From positions 992,001 through 1,056,000 of the forward strand of contig CAWGDM010000001.1 of NCBI GenBank assembly GCA_963821345.1: a stretch of DNA of 64,000 bases. Direction: 5' to 3'. The position numbers and the translations under genes were made by a program. This document shows positions 1 through 8,528 of the stretch, one piece after another. The number at the start of each line of letters is the position of its first letter. Positions within the stretch are counted from its first letter, which is position 1. The notes under the pieces were generated by a model. The model searched no databases and was not told the DNA's origin. It was given only the letters and a program-made list of their open reading frames with translations. Source of the stretch: WHSW01 sp963821345 (GTDB taxonomy: Bacteria; Actinomycetota; Thermoleophilia; Solirubrobacterales; 70-9).

Positions 1-1415
1 GCACCGAGCCCGGCGGTGCCGCTGCCATCGGGCGCGGCGCGCGCGGTAATCCCCCGGCGGCGCAGCACCCAGGCGCTGGCGGCGGCGACCGCCGCGATCG
101 CGACGAAGGCGATCGCGGCCCGCCCTCCGAGGTCGTACAGGCTGGGATCGAACGGGAAGTCGGGGCTCGGGATCGCGCCGACGATCGCCAGTGCGTAGAG
201 GGCCGCCAGCGCGCCGACGAACGGCAGGCTCCGCGCCGCCGCCCACGCGAGCGCGGCGACCAGTGGCAGTTGGGCCCGCGCCCCGCGGGCGCAGCAGTCG
301 ACCGCGGCGACCACCGCCGGCAGGATCAGGGCGAGGGCGAGCGCGGCCAGCGCCCAGCCCGGGATCAGGTTGTCGCCGACGGCGATCCAGGTCGCCGGCC
401 CGTGAGCGGGCTCGTCGACGGCGACGTCGAGGGCGCTGACCGTCGACTGGGCGGCGCGGCCGAAGGCGTCGACGCTGCGCGGCGACAGGTCGTCGAGCTG
501 ATCGTCCGCGCCCGGCAGCGGTGGCTCGCCGGCCGACGAGATCGCGATCGCGTCGAGGCCCTCGCCGATCAGCGGCGCCTGGTCGCCGAGCCCGGACGGG
601 ATCGCGAGCCGGGCCAGCTGGGCGAAGGCGCCGCGGCCGGCGGCCGGCTCGCCGGCCTGAACCTCGATCGCCCGCTCCGCCGTTCGCTGCAGCTGCACCG
701 AGCCGCTGCGCGTACTGGTCGAGGTCGCAACCGTGAACGGCTGGTGCCGCTCGGACGCCCCGGGCTGCGAGATCACCACCACCGCCTCGAGCGTGTCGCG
801 CTGCGGCAGGGTGTCGACCAGCGCGCGGATCCCGGCGGCGCCGGCCGCCGAGCCGCTGACCGAGGCGAGCACGTAGGTCTTCGAGTGGCTGACCCGCAGC
901 GCGTTTGCGAGCTCAACCAGGATCCCGGTCGCGGCTGCGCTCGACGCGGCGCCGGGGGGGCCGGCGGAGTCCCGTGGCGCGGCGATCAAGATCGTCCGGT
1001 CGCTGTCGCCGGGCAGGGTGAGCACGACGTTGGTCAGGGTCACGTCGTCGCCCTCGTAGGAGGCCTCGGCGCGCTGCTGGGACACGGCCCCGGCCGGGAT
1101 CTCGTCGAAGCGGTTGGCGACCAGCGCGGCCACCCCGGCGTCGCCGGCGCTGCCGGGCTCGCGATCGGGCGCCGTGGTCGCGATCTGGCGGGCGATCGCC
1201 GCCGCTCGGTCGGCCTCGAAGGTGCTCGCCGGGGTGACCGGCTCCAACGGGTCGGGCATGCCCTCGAGCGAGAACATCACCACCACCACCGCGAGCACGG
1301 CTGGCAGGAACGCGAGGCGGTAGAGGCGGAGGTCGATCAAGGGGCGTTTGGAGATTGCGGGCCTGAATCTTGGCGACCCGGAATCGCGGCCGTCCGGGAT
1401 TACGCTTTCGTGCAT
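1..1415 (-). CDS. M28-peptidase-like membrane protein, C-terminus cut by window edge
   Basis: The reading frame is open on the minus strand from an ATG at 1415 to the left edge, giving about 471 residues without the natural stop. It starts MHESVIPDG and has one hydrophobic segment near residues 32-47, then an alpha/beta domain whose NVVLTLPG stretch and following strand match the M28 aminopeptidase fold, and two or more membrane segments after about residue 340. The usual M28 metal ligands are missing: the expected HxD after the strand reads APRDS, and the expected DDNxSG reads ASSAAATG. The protein is therefore probably a non-catalytic M28 relative. The start was chosen because it is the only ATG before the first membrane segment; a TTG at 1340 is the alternative. 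It is divergent from the genes at 1414 onward. Confidence 0.72.
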   Translation of the reverse strand, partial: MHESVIPDGRDSGSPRFRPAISKRPLIDLRLYRLAFLPAVLAVVVVMFSLEGMPDPLEPVTPASTFEADRAAAIARQIATTAPDREPGSAGDAGVAALVANRFDEIPAGAVSQQRAEASYEGDDVTLTNVVLTLPGDSDRTILIAAPRDSAGPPGAASSAAATGILVELANALRVSHSKTYVLASVSGSAAGAAGIRALVDTLPQRDTLEAVVVISQPGASERHQPFTVATSTSTRSGSVQLQRTAERAIEVQAGEPAAGRGAFAQLARLAIPSGLGDQAPLIGEGLDAIAISSAGEPPLPGADDQLDDLSPRSVDAFGRAAQSTVSALDVAVDEPAHGPATWIAVGDNLIPGWALAALALALILPAVVAAVDCCARGARAQLPLVAALAWAAARSLPFVGALAALYALAIVGAIPSPDFPFDPSLYDLGGRAAIAFVAIAAVAAASAWVLRRRGITARAAPDGSGTAGLG

Positions 1416-1680
1416 GGCGTCCGGCGCTTCCAGCGCGATCTCGAAGCTCGACGCCGATGCGATCGGGGCCGACCCGGACAGGGTCGCGCAGATCATGCGT
1501 ATCCTGATCGACAACTCGCTCAGGCACGCGCCGGAGGGAACGGCGATCAAGGTAGGGACAACGACAGCCACCGACACCGGCACGGCAAGCCTGGTCGTCT
1601 CCGACGACGGCCCGGGGATCGACCCGCGCTCGCGCGAGCGCGTCTTCGAGCGCTTCCGCAACCTCCCGGTGTCGGCGTGA
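1414..1680 (+). pseudogene. Remnant of a two-component sensor histidine kinase (ATPase domain only)
   Basis: An 88-codon frame from ATG 1414 encodes part of a HATPase_c domain. It has an N-box (DNSLRHAPEGT), a G1 box (DDGPGIDP) and an F-box-like VFERF. The membrane sensor, HAMP and phospho-acceptor HisKA regions are absent upstream. Downstream the G2 box and ATP lid are absent: the frame jumps from ERFR straight to LPVSA, which looks like the extreme C-terminus of such kinases. This suggests one deletion at the N-terminus and one internal deletion. The TGA stop overlaps the GTG start of the protease at 1677 (GTGA), the usual sign of translational coupling inside an operon, so the kinase was probably once co-expressed with the protease. 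The present product cannot be a kinase. Confidence 0.62.
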
Positions 1681-2864
1681 GGGCGCGGACGCCGTCCCTC
1701 GTAGCGCTCGCGGTCCTGATCGCGGCCCTGGTCGCCGGCTGCGGCAGCGACGCAAGCGTGACCACCACGGTCACCGCGGCCGACTCCGGCAGCGACGGTC
1801 AGCGGGTCGTGATCCAGGCCGAGGACGGCGCCTTCGACGCGCGCTCGATCTACGACACCGTCTCCCCCGGGGTGGTTACGGTGATCTCGATCTTCGACGG
1901 GGGCGGCGGCGGAATCTTCGGCGGCAGCCAGCAGGCCGGCCAGGGCTCGGGCTTCGTGATCTCCGACGACGGCGAGATCCTCACCAATGCCCACGTGGTC
2001 ACCGACGCCGAGACCACCGGCAGCCCGAGCCGGCCCCTGCACGAGGCCGCGCAGATCTATGTCCAGTTCGCCGATCGCAACCAGGTCGAGGCCGAGGTGG
2101 TCGGCTTCGATCCGTTCGCCGATGTTGCGTTGCTGCAGGTCGACCCCGACGGGCTCGACCTGCACCCGCTGCCGCTCGGCTCGGAGACCGACGTCCAAGT
2201 CGGCGACCCGGTTGCCGCGATCGGCAGTCCGTTCGGCCAGAACCAGTCGCTGTCGGTGGGCGTCGTCTCGGCCACCGACCGCTCGATCGACTCGCTCACC
2301 GACTTCGGCATCGACGGCGCGCTGCAGACCGACGCCTCGATCAACCCCGGCAACTCCGGCGGCCCGCTGCTCGACGGCGACGGCGAGGTGGTCGGCATCA
2401 ATCAGCAGATTCAGACCTCGTCGGGCGGCAACGAGGGGGTCGGGTTCGCGGTCCCGATCGACCTCGCCAAGCGCTCGGTCGACCAGCTGCGCGAGAACGG
2501 CGAGGTGAAGTACGCCTATGCGGGGGTCACCACCCAGCCGCTATATCCGCAGCTCGCCGAGCGGCTCGGGATCGACGTCGAGACCGGCGCCCTGGTCTCC
2601 GAGGTGGTCCCCAACTCGCCGGCCGATGATGCCGGGCTGCAGGCGGGCGACGACCAGATCCGCTTCCAGGGTCGCGAGATCGACGTCGGCGGCGACGTGA
2701 TCACCGCGGTCAACGGGCAGAAGGTCACCGACAACGCCGACCTGCCGCGGATCGTCTCCCGGCTCGATCCCGCCGACGTCGTCACCCTCGACGTGATCCG
2801 CGACGGCGACACGCAGCAGATCGAGCTCACCCTGGGCGAACGCCCGACCACCGTCGGCAACTGA
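1677..2864 (+). CDS. HtrA/DegP-like serine protease with PDZ domain, lipoprotein
   Basis: This 395-residue protein begins at GTG 1677, overlapping the stop of the kinase remnant. Residues 1-22 form a lipoprotein signal with lipobox LVAGC (Cys22), so it is probably anchored on the outside of the membrane. A chymotrypsin-like domain follows with the full triad: His106 in TNAHVV, Asp149 in FADVALL and Ser227 in GNSGGP. A C-terminal PDZ domain covers about residues 285-390 (VVPNSPADDAGLQAGD). The role is envelope protein quality control. A glycine-rich stretch (GGGGGIFGG) lies just before the protease domain. Most actinobacterial HtrA proteins carry an N-terminal membrane helix instead of a lipobox. 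Confidence 0.9.
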   Translation: MRARTPSLVALAVLIAALVAGCGSDASVTTTVTAADSGSDGQRVVIQAEDGAFDARSIYDTVSPGVVTVISIFDGGGGGIFGGSQQAGQGSGFVISDDGEILTNAHVVTDAETTGSPSRPLHEAAQIYVQFADRNQVEAEVVGFDPFADVALLQVDPDGLDLHPLPLGSETDVQVGDPVAAIGSPFGQNQSLSVGVVSATDRSIDSLTDFGIDGALQTDASINPGNSGGPLLDGDGEVVGINQQIQTSSGGNEGVGFAVPIDLAKRSVDQLRENGEVKYAYAGVTTQPLYPQLAERLGIDVETGALVSEVVPNSPADDAGLQAGDDQIRFQGREIDVGGDVITAVNGQKVTDNADLPRIVSRLDPADVVTLDVIRDGDTQQIELTLGERPTTVGN

Positions 2865-2897
2865 TTCCACATCCGCGAGCACGCGGGCGGCGTTAGG

Positions 2898-2903
2898 TAG
2901 GGT
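2898..2903 (+). promoter_or_regulatory. -10 element (TAGGGT) for treT, leaderless type
   Basis: TAGGGT matches TANNNT and ends 8 nt before the GTG at 2912, so the transcript should start at or within a few bases of the start codon. No Shine-Dalgarno sequence is visible. The -35 region is not recognisable. Confidence 0.45.
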
Positions 2904-2911
2904 GCCGCGCT

Positions 2912-4150
2912 GTGCTGCAAGAGGTGCCGGTAGGCCACAAGTCGCTCGCCGACTACACACATATCGCCGGGCGCGGCCTGATCGAGCGGATCCGCGAGCT
3001 GGCGGAGCCGTTGCAGGGCAAGTCCGTGCTCCACGTCAGCGCCACCGCGTTCGGCGGCGGCGTCTCGGAGATCCTCTACACCCTGGTCCCGCTGATGCGC
3101 GACGTCGGACTCGACTGCCATTGGCAGGTGATCTCCGGTCAGGAGGAGTTCTTCAACGTCACCAAGCTGATGCACAACTCGCTGCAGGGCGATCCGCAGG
3201 CGATCTCCGACCAGCAGTGGGAGGTGTTCGAGGCCTACAACCAGATGAACGCGCAGTCGCTGGAGGACGAGTGGGACGTGATCATCATTCACGACCCCCA
3301 GCCGGCGGCGTTCAGGCGCGACGCCGGCGATAAGGCCCGGCGCTGGATCTGGCGCTGTCACATCGACCTCTCGGCCCCGAACCCGTCGACGATCGAGCGG
3401 CTGAAGCCGCTGATCACGGGCTACGACGCGAGTGTCTGGCACCTGCAGCAGTACGTTCCGGAGGGGCTCGACGGCGGCATGAAGATCAAGATCTGCCCGC
3501 CGGCGATCGACCCCCTGTCGCCGAAGAACATGGCGCTCTCGCCCGAGGACGCCGCCTTCGTCTGCGAGCAGTTCGGGATCGACACCGACCGGCCGCTGAT
3601 CTGCCAGGTCTCGCGCTTCGACCCCTGGAAGGACCCGATGGGGGTGATCGACGCCTACCGCGAGGTCCGCGAGTCGATCCCCGACGCGCAACTCGCTTTG
3701 GTCGGCTCGATGGCCACCGACGACCCCGAGGGCTGGGACTTCTTCCACCGCACCTTCCGCCACGCCGACGGCGACCCCGACATCAAGATCCTCAACAACC
3801 TCAACAACGTCGGCGCGATCGAGGTCAACGCCTTCCAGTCGCAGGCCGACGTCTGCATGCAGAAGTCGATCCGCGAGGGCTTCGGGCTGACCGTCTCGGA
3901 GGCGCTGTGGAAGGGCCGCGCGACGATCGGCGGCGATGTCGGCGGCATCCCGCTGCAGATCGAGGACGGGGTCTCGGGCTTCCTGGTCGACTCGTCCGAG
4001 GGCGCGGCGCGGCGCTCGATCGAGATCCTCGAGGACCCCGAGCTCGCCAAGCGGCTCGGCCGCACGGGCAAGGAGCACGCCCGCGAGCACTTCCTCACCC
4101 CGCGCCTGCTGCGCGACTGGCTCGACCTGTTCACCGAGCTAGAGACGTAG
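2912..4150 (+). CDS. treT: Trehalose synthase TreT, GT4 glycosyltransferase
   Basis: This 412-residue protein from GTG 2912 belongs to the trehalose glycosyltransferring synthases, which join an NDP-glucose to glucose to make trehalose in one reversible step in the cytoplasm. It has the two Rossmann-like halves of GT4 enzymes: the N-terminal half contains VSATAFGGGVSEIL and IIHDPQP, and the C-terminal half contains QVSRFDPWKDP and the sugar-nucleotide motif REGFGLTVSEALWKG. The length is normal for the family. The gene has its own leaderless-type promoter and is followed 23 nt later by otsA, so the cell appears to have two routes to trehalose side by side. Confidence 0.9.
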   Translation: MLQEVPVGHKSLADYTHIAGRGLIERIRELAEPLQGKSVLHVSATAFGGGVSEILYTLVPLMRDVGLDCHWQVISGQEEFFNVTKLMHNSLQGDPQAISDQQWEVFEAYNQMNAQSLEDEWDVIIIHDPQPAAFRRDAGDKARRWIWRCHIDLSAPNPSTIERLKPLITGYDASVWHLQQYVPEGLDGGMKIKICPPAIDPLSPKNMALSPEDAAFVCEQFGIDTDRPLICQVSRFDPWKDPMGVIDAYREVRESIPDAQLALVGSMATDDPEGWDFFHRTFRHADGDPDIKILNNLNNVGAIEVNAFQSQADVCMQKSIREGFGLTVSEALWKGRATIGGDVGGIPLQIEDGVSGFLVDSSEGAARRSIEILEDPELAKRLGRTGKEHAREHFLTPRLLRDWLDLFTELET

Positions 4151-4173
4151 CAAACGGGTAAAACAGGTCTGCG

Positions 4174-5637
4174 ATGACCGATCAGCGGTTAGTGATTGTC
4201 TCCAACCGTGGGCCGGCGCAGTTCGAGCGCGACGCTGCCGACCAGCGGGTCGTGCACCGCGGCGGGGGCGGCCTGGTGACCGCGCTCTCGGGCCTGGTCG
4301 CGCACCGCGGGGCGCTCTGGATCGCCTCGGCGATGACCGAGGAGGACGTCGCCGTCGCCCGCGAGTCCGACGGGCCGACCCAGGTCGAGCTCGACGACGT
4401 CACCTACGAGGTGCTGATGGTCGAGTCCGCCCCGGAGGCCTACGACAGCTTCTACAACGTGATCGCCAACCCGATCCTGTGGTTCGTCCAGCACTATCTC
4501 TGGGACCTCTCCAACGCCCCTGACATCCGCCGCGAGGAGGCCGAGGCCTGGGACTACGGCTACACCGTGGTCAACCGCGATATCGCCGACGCGGTCCTGC
4601 ACACCGTCGCCGACGAGTCCGAGCCGCTGGTCATGTTCCACGACTACCACCTGTACACGGCGCCGGCGGTCGTCCGCGAGGCCCGTCCCGACGCCTTCCT
4701 GCAGCACTTCGTCCACATCCCCTGGTCGCAGCCCGACAGCTGGCGGATCATCCCCGCGCACTGGCGCGAGGCGATCTACCGCGGCCTGCTCGCCAACGAC
4801 ATCATCGGCTTCCACACCAACGCCTACTGCCGCAACTTCCTGTACTGCTGCCGCGAGCTGATGGAGCTCGAAGTCGACAACGAGCGCGGCGCGGTCCTGC
4901 ACGACGGCCGCGAGACCTGGGTCCGCGCCTATCCGCTGGGGATCGATGCGAAGCGGCTCGAGCGCGCCGCCGAGTCCGAGCAGGTGCTGGCCTACGAGCA
5001 GGAGCTGCTGCGCCGCCGCCGCGACCACCTGATCATCCGCGTCGACCGCGCCGACCTGTCGAAGAACGTCCTGCGCGGGTTCACCGCCTTCGACGTCTTC
5101 CTCCAGGAGCATCCGGAGTTCCGCGAGCGGGTGACGTTCATCGCCCACCTGCAGCCGTCGCGACAGGACGTCCCCGAGTACGCCGAGTACCTGGAGCGAA
5201 TCGAGGCGCTGGTCGCGGTCGTCAACCACCGCCACGGGACCACCGACTGGATGCCGATCGACCTGCGGATCTACGAGAACTTCGCCGACGCCGTCGCCCG
5301 CTACAAGCACTTCGACCTGCTGATGGTCAACTCGATCTTCGACGGCATGAACCTGGTCGCCAAGGAGGCGCCGGCGGTCAACACCCGCGACGGGGTGATC
5401 ATGCTCTCCGAGAACACCGGCTCACACGAGGAGCTGGGCGACTGCACCCTGACCGTGAACCCGTTCGACATCCAGGAGCAGGCCGACGCGATCTACCGGG
5501 CCCTGACCATGGACCCCGAGGAGCGCCGGATCCGCGCGACGAGGCTGCGCGAGATCGTCCGCGAGCGCGACCCCGGCGTCTGGATCTCCGAGCAGCTCGC
5601 CGACATCAACGCGAAGCGCGGCACGCCGGTCGGCTGA
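4174..5637 (+). CDS. otsA: Trehalose-6-phosphate synthase family protein (GT20)
   Basis: This 487-residue GT20 protein starts at ATG 4174. It should transfer glucose from a nucleotide sugar to glucose 6-phosphate or a similar acceptor. Family marks include VIVSNRGP at the start, the glycine-rich GGGGLVTAL loop, FHDYHL, and the C-terminal DGMNLVAKE. Two normally conserved stretches differ: the HIPFPxxE region reads HIPWSQPDSW, and the VxRLDYxKG region reads VDRADLSKN (the Lys is kept). It is therefore a diverged branch and the acceptor could be something other than glucose 6-phosphate. No phosphatase gene (otsB) lies next to it. A TAAAAC at 4159 could be its -10 element. Confidence 0.8.
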   Translation: MTDQRLVIVSNRGPAQFERDAADQRVVHRGGGGLVTALSGLVAHRGALWIASAMTEEDVAVARESDGPTQVELDDVTYEVLMVESAPEAYDSFYNVIANPILWFVQHYLWDLSNAPDIRREEAEAWDYGYTVVNRDIADAVLHTVADESEPLVMFHDYHLYTAPAVVREARPDAFLQHFVHIPWSQPDSWRIIPAHWREAIYRGLLANDIIGFHTNAYCRNFLYCCRELMELEVDNERGAVLHDGRETWVRAYPLGIDAKRLERAAESEQVLAYEQELLRRRRDHLIIRVDRADLSKNVLRGFTAFDVFLQEHPEFRERVTFIAHLQPSRQDVPEYAEYLERIEALVAVVNHRHGTTDWMPIDLRIYENFADAVARYKHFDLLMVNSIFDGMNLVAKEAPAVNTRDGVIMLSENTGSHEELGDCTLTVNPFDIQEQADAIYRALTMDPEERRIRATRLREIVRERDPGVWISEQLADINAKRGTPVG

Positions 5638-5646
5638 GCGCTGCCG

Positions 5647-7224
5647 TCAGCGCCGCCGGCGGCGCAGCTTCACCTTCACCGTCCGCGAGTAGCCGCGCTC
5701 GTACGGGTAACCGGCCGCCTGCGGGACGAGGGCGCGGAAGCGGTAGCGCTTGGCGTCCGAGGTCGCACGCAGCTTGTAGCGGGCCGTGAAATCGCAGGAC
5801 TCGTCCGCGCGGTCGGTGCGGAACACCTGCCAGCGTCGCTTGCCGAGCCGGGCCTGGACCTTGACCACGCGGTTGAAGCAGAATGGCCCCGGCAGGGTGC
5901 CGTTGAAGTAGAGGCGGTCGTGGTTGCGGACCGCGTGGTTCGGGGTCACGCTCAACGAGGGCGCCGCCGACGAGCGCGAGACGAGGCCGTGGCGGGCGAT
6001 CACCTGGTCGCCGACCACGTAGTGGACGTAGACCTCGCGGCTGGGGCCCGGCGGCAACTCGATCGCGTACGACCCGTCGGCGGCCGTCAGCGCGGTGGCG
6101 CCGACGACGATCGGCTGGCCGTCGACCAGGGTGTGGGTGAGCGCGCAGACCGTCGCCCCGGCGGCGGCGCCAGTGACCCGGCCGCGGATCACCGCCCGCC
6201 GGTCGGAGGCGACCAGGCTCTCGGCCGCCGAGCCGTCGCCGAAGCCGGCGCTCAGCGCGCTGCCTCCGCCGACCGCCGAGGCCGGGCAGGAGTTGTCGAC
6301 CCAGACCTGTCGGCGCTCGCAGACCTGGTTGGCAGCGCCGTCGAGCGCCAGGTCCTCGACGCAGGCGCTGACCGTGTTGGCGGGCCCGGTGACGAACGCC
6401 GAGGCCGCGGTCGGGACGGCCGCCGACTCGGTGGTCAGCGGCGGGCACGGGCGCAAGGCTGTGGCGAAGCCTTCGGCGACCGCGCAATTGCGGATGTCGG
6501 TGACCAGCGGGGCGCCGTTGGCCTCGACGAACACCTTGCGGATGCCGCTGCCGACGTCGCCGGCCGAGAAGGTCAGCCCGCGGGTGCCGCGGACGACGTC
6601 GGCGCCGAGCAGCGAACCGCCGGTGACCTCCATCCGCGGCGCGACGCGGTCCTCGGTGCGCAGGTAGACGCCGCGCACGTAGGCGTGGGCGGAGTCGGCG
6701 CCGGCGCGGCCGCACGGCTTGCCGGCACCGGGCGCGACGCAGCGGAGCCAGCTCTGAAACTGGGTGAATTCGCCGCTAATCGAGTGGACGCGGAAGTCGC
6801 TGTGTTCGGAGCCGAAGTAGGTCGGCTGCCCGGTGGGGCTGAAGGCGACCAGCTCGCCGTGGTGGCCGGCCTGGTTGGTGAGGCTGGCGTTCGCCTGCAC
6901 GCTCGTGAAAACGGTGCCCAGAGGTGCCCGCCAGACCCAGGCACCGTAGTGCCACAGCGCCGTGTCGTCGGCGTCGTGGTAGGCCTGTAGGCCGGCGTCG
7001 GTCCCGCAGAGCGCGCGCGGCCGGTAGTGGTCGGTGCTGCGCTCCCAGGTCGCCTCGGAGTACGGCGTCACCGAGCTGCACTCGGTGACCACGTAGTTGC
7101 CCGCGCGCGCCGGGCGGGCGAAGGTGGCGGCGGCCGCGGCGGCGACCAGCAGGGCGATCGCGATCCGGCGCGAGCGGGTGATCCGGCGCGGACCGGTGAC
7201 GAGGTTGGCGGGTCGGGTGCGCAT
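5647..7224 (-). CDS. Secreted protein of unknown function
   Basis: This 525-residue protein has an N-terminal signal peptide: a basic stretch, a hydrophobic alanine-rich run and a probable cleavage after ARPARA near residue 41. The mature part contains several scattered Cys residues and two recognisable styles of region: an N-terminal all-beta part (residues about 42-200), and a C-terminal part with a carboxypeptidase-regulatory-like beta sandwich (GRVTGAAAGATV, TAADGSYAIELPPG). It ends in a strongly basic tail (KVKLRRRRR). I do not recognise a named family. The start at ATG 7224 is supported by GAGGAGCG just upstream on the minus strand. It is convergent with otsA; the two stop codons are 9 nt apart. 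Confidence 0.75.
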   Translation of the reverse strand: MRTRPANLVTGPRRITRSRRIAIALLVAAAAAATFARPARAGNYVVTECSSVTPYSEATWERSTDHYRPRALCGTDAGLQAYHDADDTALWHYGAWVWRAPLGTVFTSVQANASLTNQAGHHGELVAFSPTGQPTYFGSEHSDFRVHSISGEFTQFQSWLRCVAPGAGKPCGRAGADSAHAYVRGVYLRTEDRVAPRMEVTGGSLLGADVVRGTRGLTFSAGDVGSGIRKVFVEANGAPLVTDIRNCAVAEGFATALRPCPPLTTESAAVPTAASAFVTGPANTVSACVEDLALDGAANQVCERRQVWVDNSCPASAVGGGSALSAGFGDGSAAESLVASDRRAVIRGRVTGAAAGATVCALTHTLVDGQPIVVGATALTAADGSYAIELPPGPSREVYVHYVVGDQVIARHGLVSRSSAAPSLSVTPNHAVRNHDRLYFNGTLPGPFCFNRVVKVQARLGKRRWQVFRTDRADESCDFTARYKLRATSDAKRYRFRALVPQAAGYPYERGYSRTVKVKLRRRRR

Positions 7225-7234
7225 CGCGCTCCTC

Positions 7235-7745
7235 TCAGTGCTCGAACCCGAACTGGCTCGGCTGTGGCGGGGTGGACGGCGAGTGGGCCGGCTCCGGGTC
7301 CGGCTGCTGCTCGGAGCCGCCGCCGTCGGTGCCCGAGCCGGTATCGGCCGGGGGTGGAGGCGGCGGTTGCACGGGTGGCGATGGCGGAGGTGGGGCCGGG
7401 TCGACCGGTGGCGCCGAGGGTGGCTCGGGCGGCACCTCGGGGAGATGACGATCGGGCCGCGGTGGCGGGTCGGGCGCCCGATGTTCGCGCGTCCGGATCG
7501 GGGTCGCGATCGGGCGCGGCCCGGTGGTGCGCCGGGCGATCCGGGGGGCTCGGTGCCTCGTCCGGAGGGCTGCCGACCTGGGCGTAAACGCCGCTCGCGC
7601 CGGAGTCGAGGCCGACGTCGGCGGGCACCGGCGGCGGGTCAGGGGACTCGAGCAGACCGGGGAGGACGGCGATCAGCAGCCCCCCGGCTCCGAGGCCGGC
7701 GAACACGCGTCCAAGGCTCGCCCAGCGGATTCGAGTGCGGTCCAT
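7235..7745 (-). pseudogene. Proline-rich membrane-anchored protein, single-base frameshift
   Basis: From ATG 7745 the frame encodes MDRTRIRWASLGRVFAGLG and a membrane helix, then PPPVPADVGLDSGASG and a Pro/Asp-rich part. At about 7440-7560 a second frame takes over with a Pro-rich tail that ends SQFGFEH at 7235, 10 nt before the start of the gene at 7224. The interval is 511 nt, one more than a multiple of three, as expected for one indel. The first frame instead runs on antisense into the coding region of the next gene, which is unlikely to be real. The intact product would be about 169 residues, anchored by one helix with a long Pro-rich outer segment. The function is unknown. Confidence 0.5.
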
Positions 7746-7786
7746 CCGCCGCCTACAAGCCCACGGCGGTGGCGGATGCCCCCCGC

Positions 7787-7792
7787 TATAGT
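7787..7792 (+). promoter_or_regulatory. -10 element (TATAGT) for rpsF
   Basis: TATAGT ends 11 nt before the TTG start of rpsF at 7804. Transcription would begin around 7799-7800, leaving almost no leader. No Shine-Dalgarno sequence is present, which fits leaderless initiation and supports the TTG start. Confidence 0.5.
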
Positions 7793-7803
7793 CGTCCGCC
7801 GCT

Positions 7804-8424
7804 TTGGCTGCTTCCGAATACGAACTAGTCCTGATGCTCGATCCGGAGACCCCGGACGAGCGCCGCGAACAGATCGCGACCGACGCCCGTGGGCGGATCG
7901 AGTCGGGCGGCAGCCTCAAGGCCGAGAAGGTCTGGGGCCTGCGCAAGCTCGCCTACGAGATCGGGCAGCGCAACGAGGCCGACTACCGCTTCTTTCGCTT
8001 CGAGACCGAGAGCCCGCTGCTCGACGAGCTCGATCACAACCTGAAGATCACCGACGGCGTGCTGCGCTTCCGGATTTTCAAGGTCGAGCCCGACTCGCCG
8101 GTGATCGAGCCACCGCCTCCCGCGCCGCTGGCGAGCGCCGCCCCGCGCGGCCCCGGCGGTCGCCGCGGCCGCCGCGACGACGATGACCTCGCCGCCGAGC
8201 CCGCTCCGCCGCCGCCACCCGCCGCCGAGGTACCGGCGCCACCCGCACCCGAGGCCGCGGCACCCGAGGCGCCCCCGGCAGCGGCGCCCCCGGCAGAGGC
8301 TCCGCCCACAGAGGCACCCCCGGCCGCCGAGGCACCGGCGCCCGAGGCTGCCGAGCCCGCGCCCACCGAGCAACCGCCGGCCGAGCCCGAGGCCCCGGCG
8401 GCGCCCGAGACGCCCGCCGAGTAG
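7804..8424 (+). CDS. rpsF: 30S ribosomal protein bS6 with long Ala/Pro-rich tail
   Basis: Residues 1-95 are a normal S6 ferredoxin-like domain (YELVLMLDPETPDE, WGLRKLAYEI, then DGVLRFRIFKVE). The domain pairs with S18 on the 30S platform. After it come about 110 residues dominated by Ala, Pro and Glu, preceded by a basic patch (RGPGGRRGRRDDDD). S6 is usually 95-135 residues, so at 206 this one is roughly twice the normal size. Start TTG 7804 is the only start that keeps the first beta strand. It is the first gene of an rpsF-ssb-rpsR-rplI cluster. Confidence 0.93.
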   Translation: MAASEYELVLMLDPETPDERREQIATDARGRIESGGSLKAEKVWGLRKLAYEIGQRNEADYRFFRFETESPLLDELDHNLKITDGVLRFRIFKVEPDSPVIEPPPPAPLASAAPRGPGGRRGRRDDDDLAAEPAPPPPPAAEVPAPPAPEAAAPEAPPAAAPPAEAPPTEAPPAAEAPAPEAAEPAPTEQPPAEPEAPAAPETPAE

Positions 8425-8435
8425 TCCCGCAGCTT

Positions 8436-8452
8436 CCGCCTTTTTCGGGCGG
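8436..8452 (+). other. Small hairpin between rpsF and ssb
   Basis: CCGCC and GGCGG arms enclose a TTTTTCG loop 11 nt after the rpsF stop. It may act as an attenuator or mRNA-end stabiliser. There is no T-run after it, so it is not a clear terminator. Confidence 0.35.
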
Positions 8453-8483
8453 CGAAGGGGCGAGAACACGCCGACCGTCCCCT

Positions 8484-8489
8484 TAGACT
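8484..8489 (+). promoter_or_regulatory. -10 element (TAGACT) for ssb
   Basis: TAGACT lies 39 nt before the ssb start. Transcription would give a leader of roughly 33 nt containing AGAGAGG, a fair Shine-Dalgarno site 9 nt before the GTG at 8529. Confidence 0.35.
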
Positions 8490-8528
8490 GGGAAGCGATC
8501 GAACAAATCTCGAGAGAGGCTGATTTCA

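Noticed and set aside
270..1670. Long plus-strand open frame running into the HtrA-like gene
   Set aside because: It is antisense to the M28-like membrane protein, has an extreme Arg/Gly composition and no domain; only the part from GTG 1677 is coding.
7068..7440. Minus-strand frame continuing from the Pro-rich protein into the secreted protein gene
   Set aside because: Past about 7440 the residues are Arg/Ala/Pro noise out of frame with a clear signal-peptide gene; the Pro-rich tail in the other frame is better.
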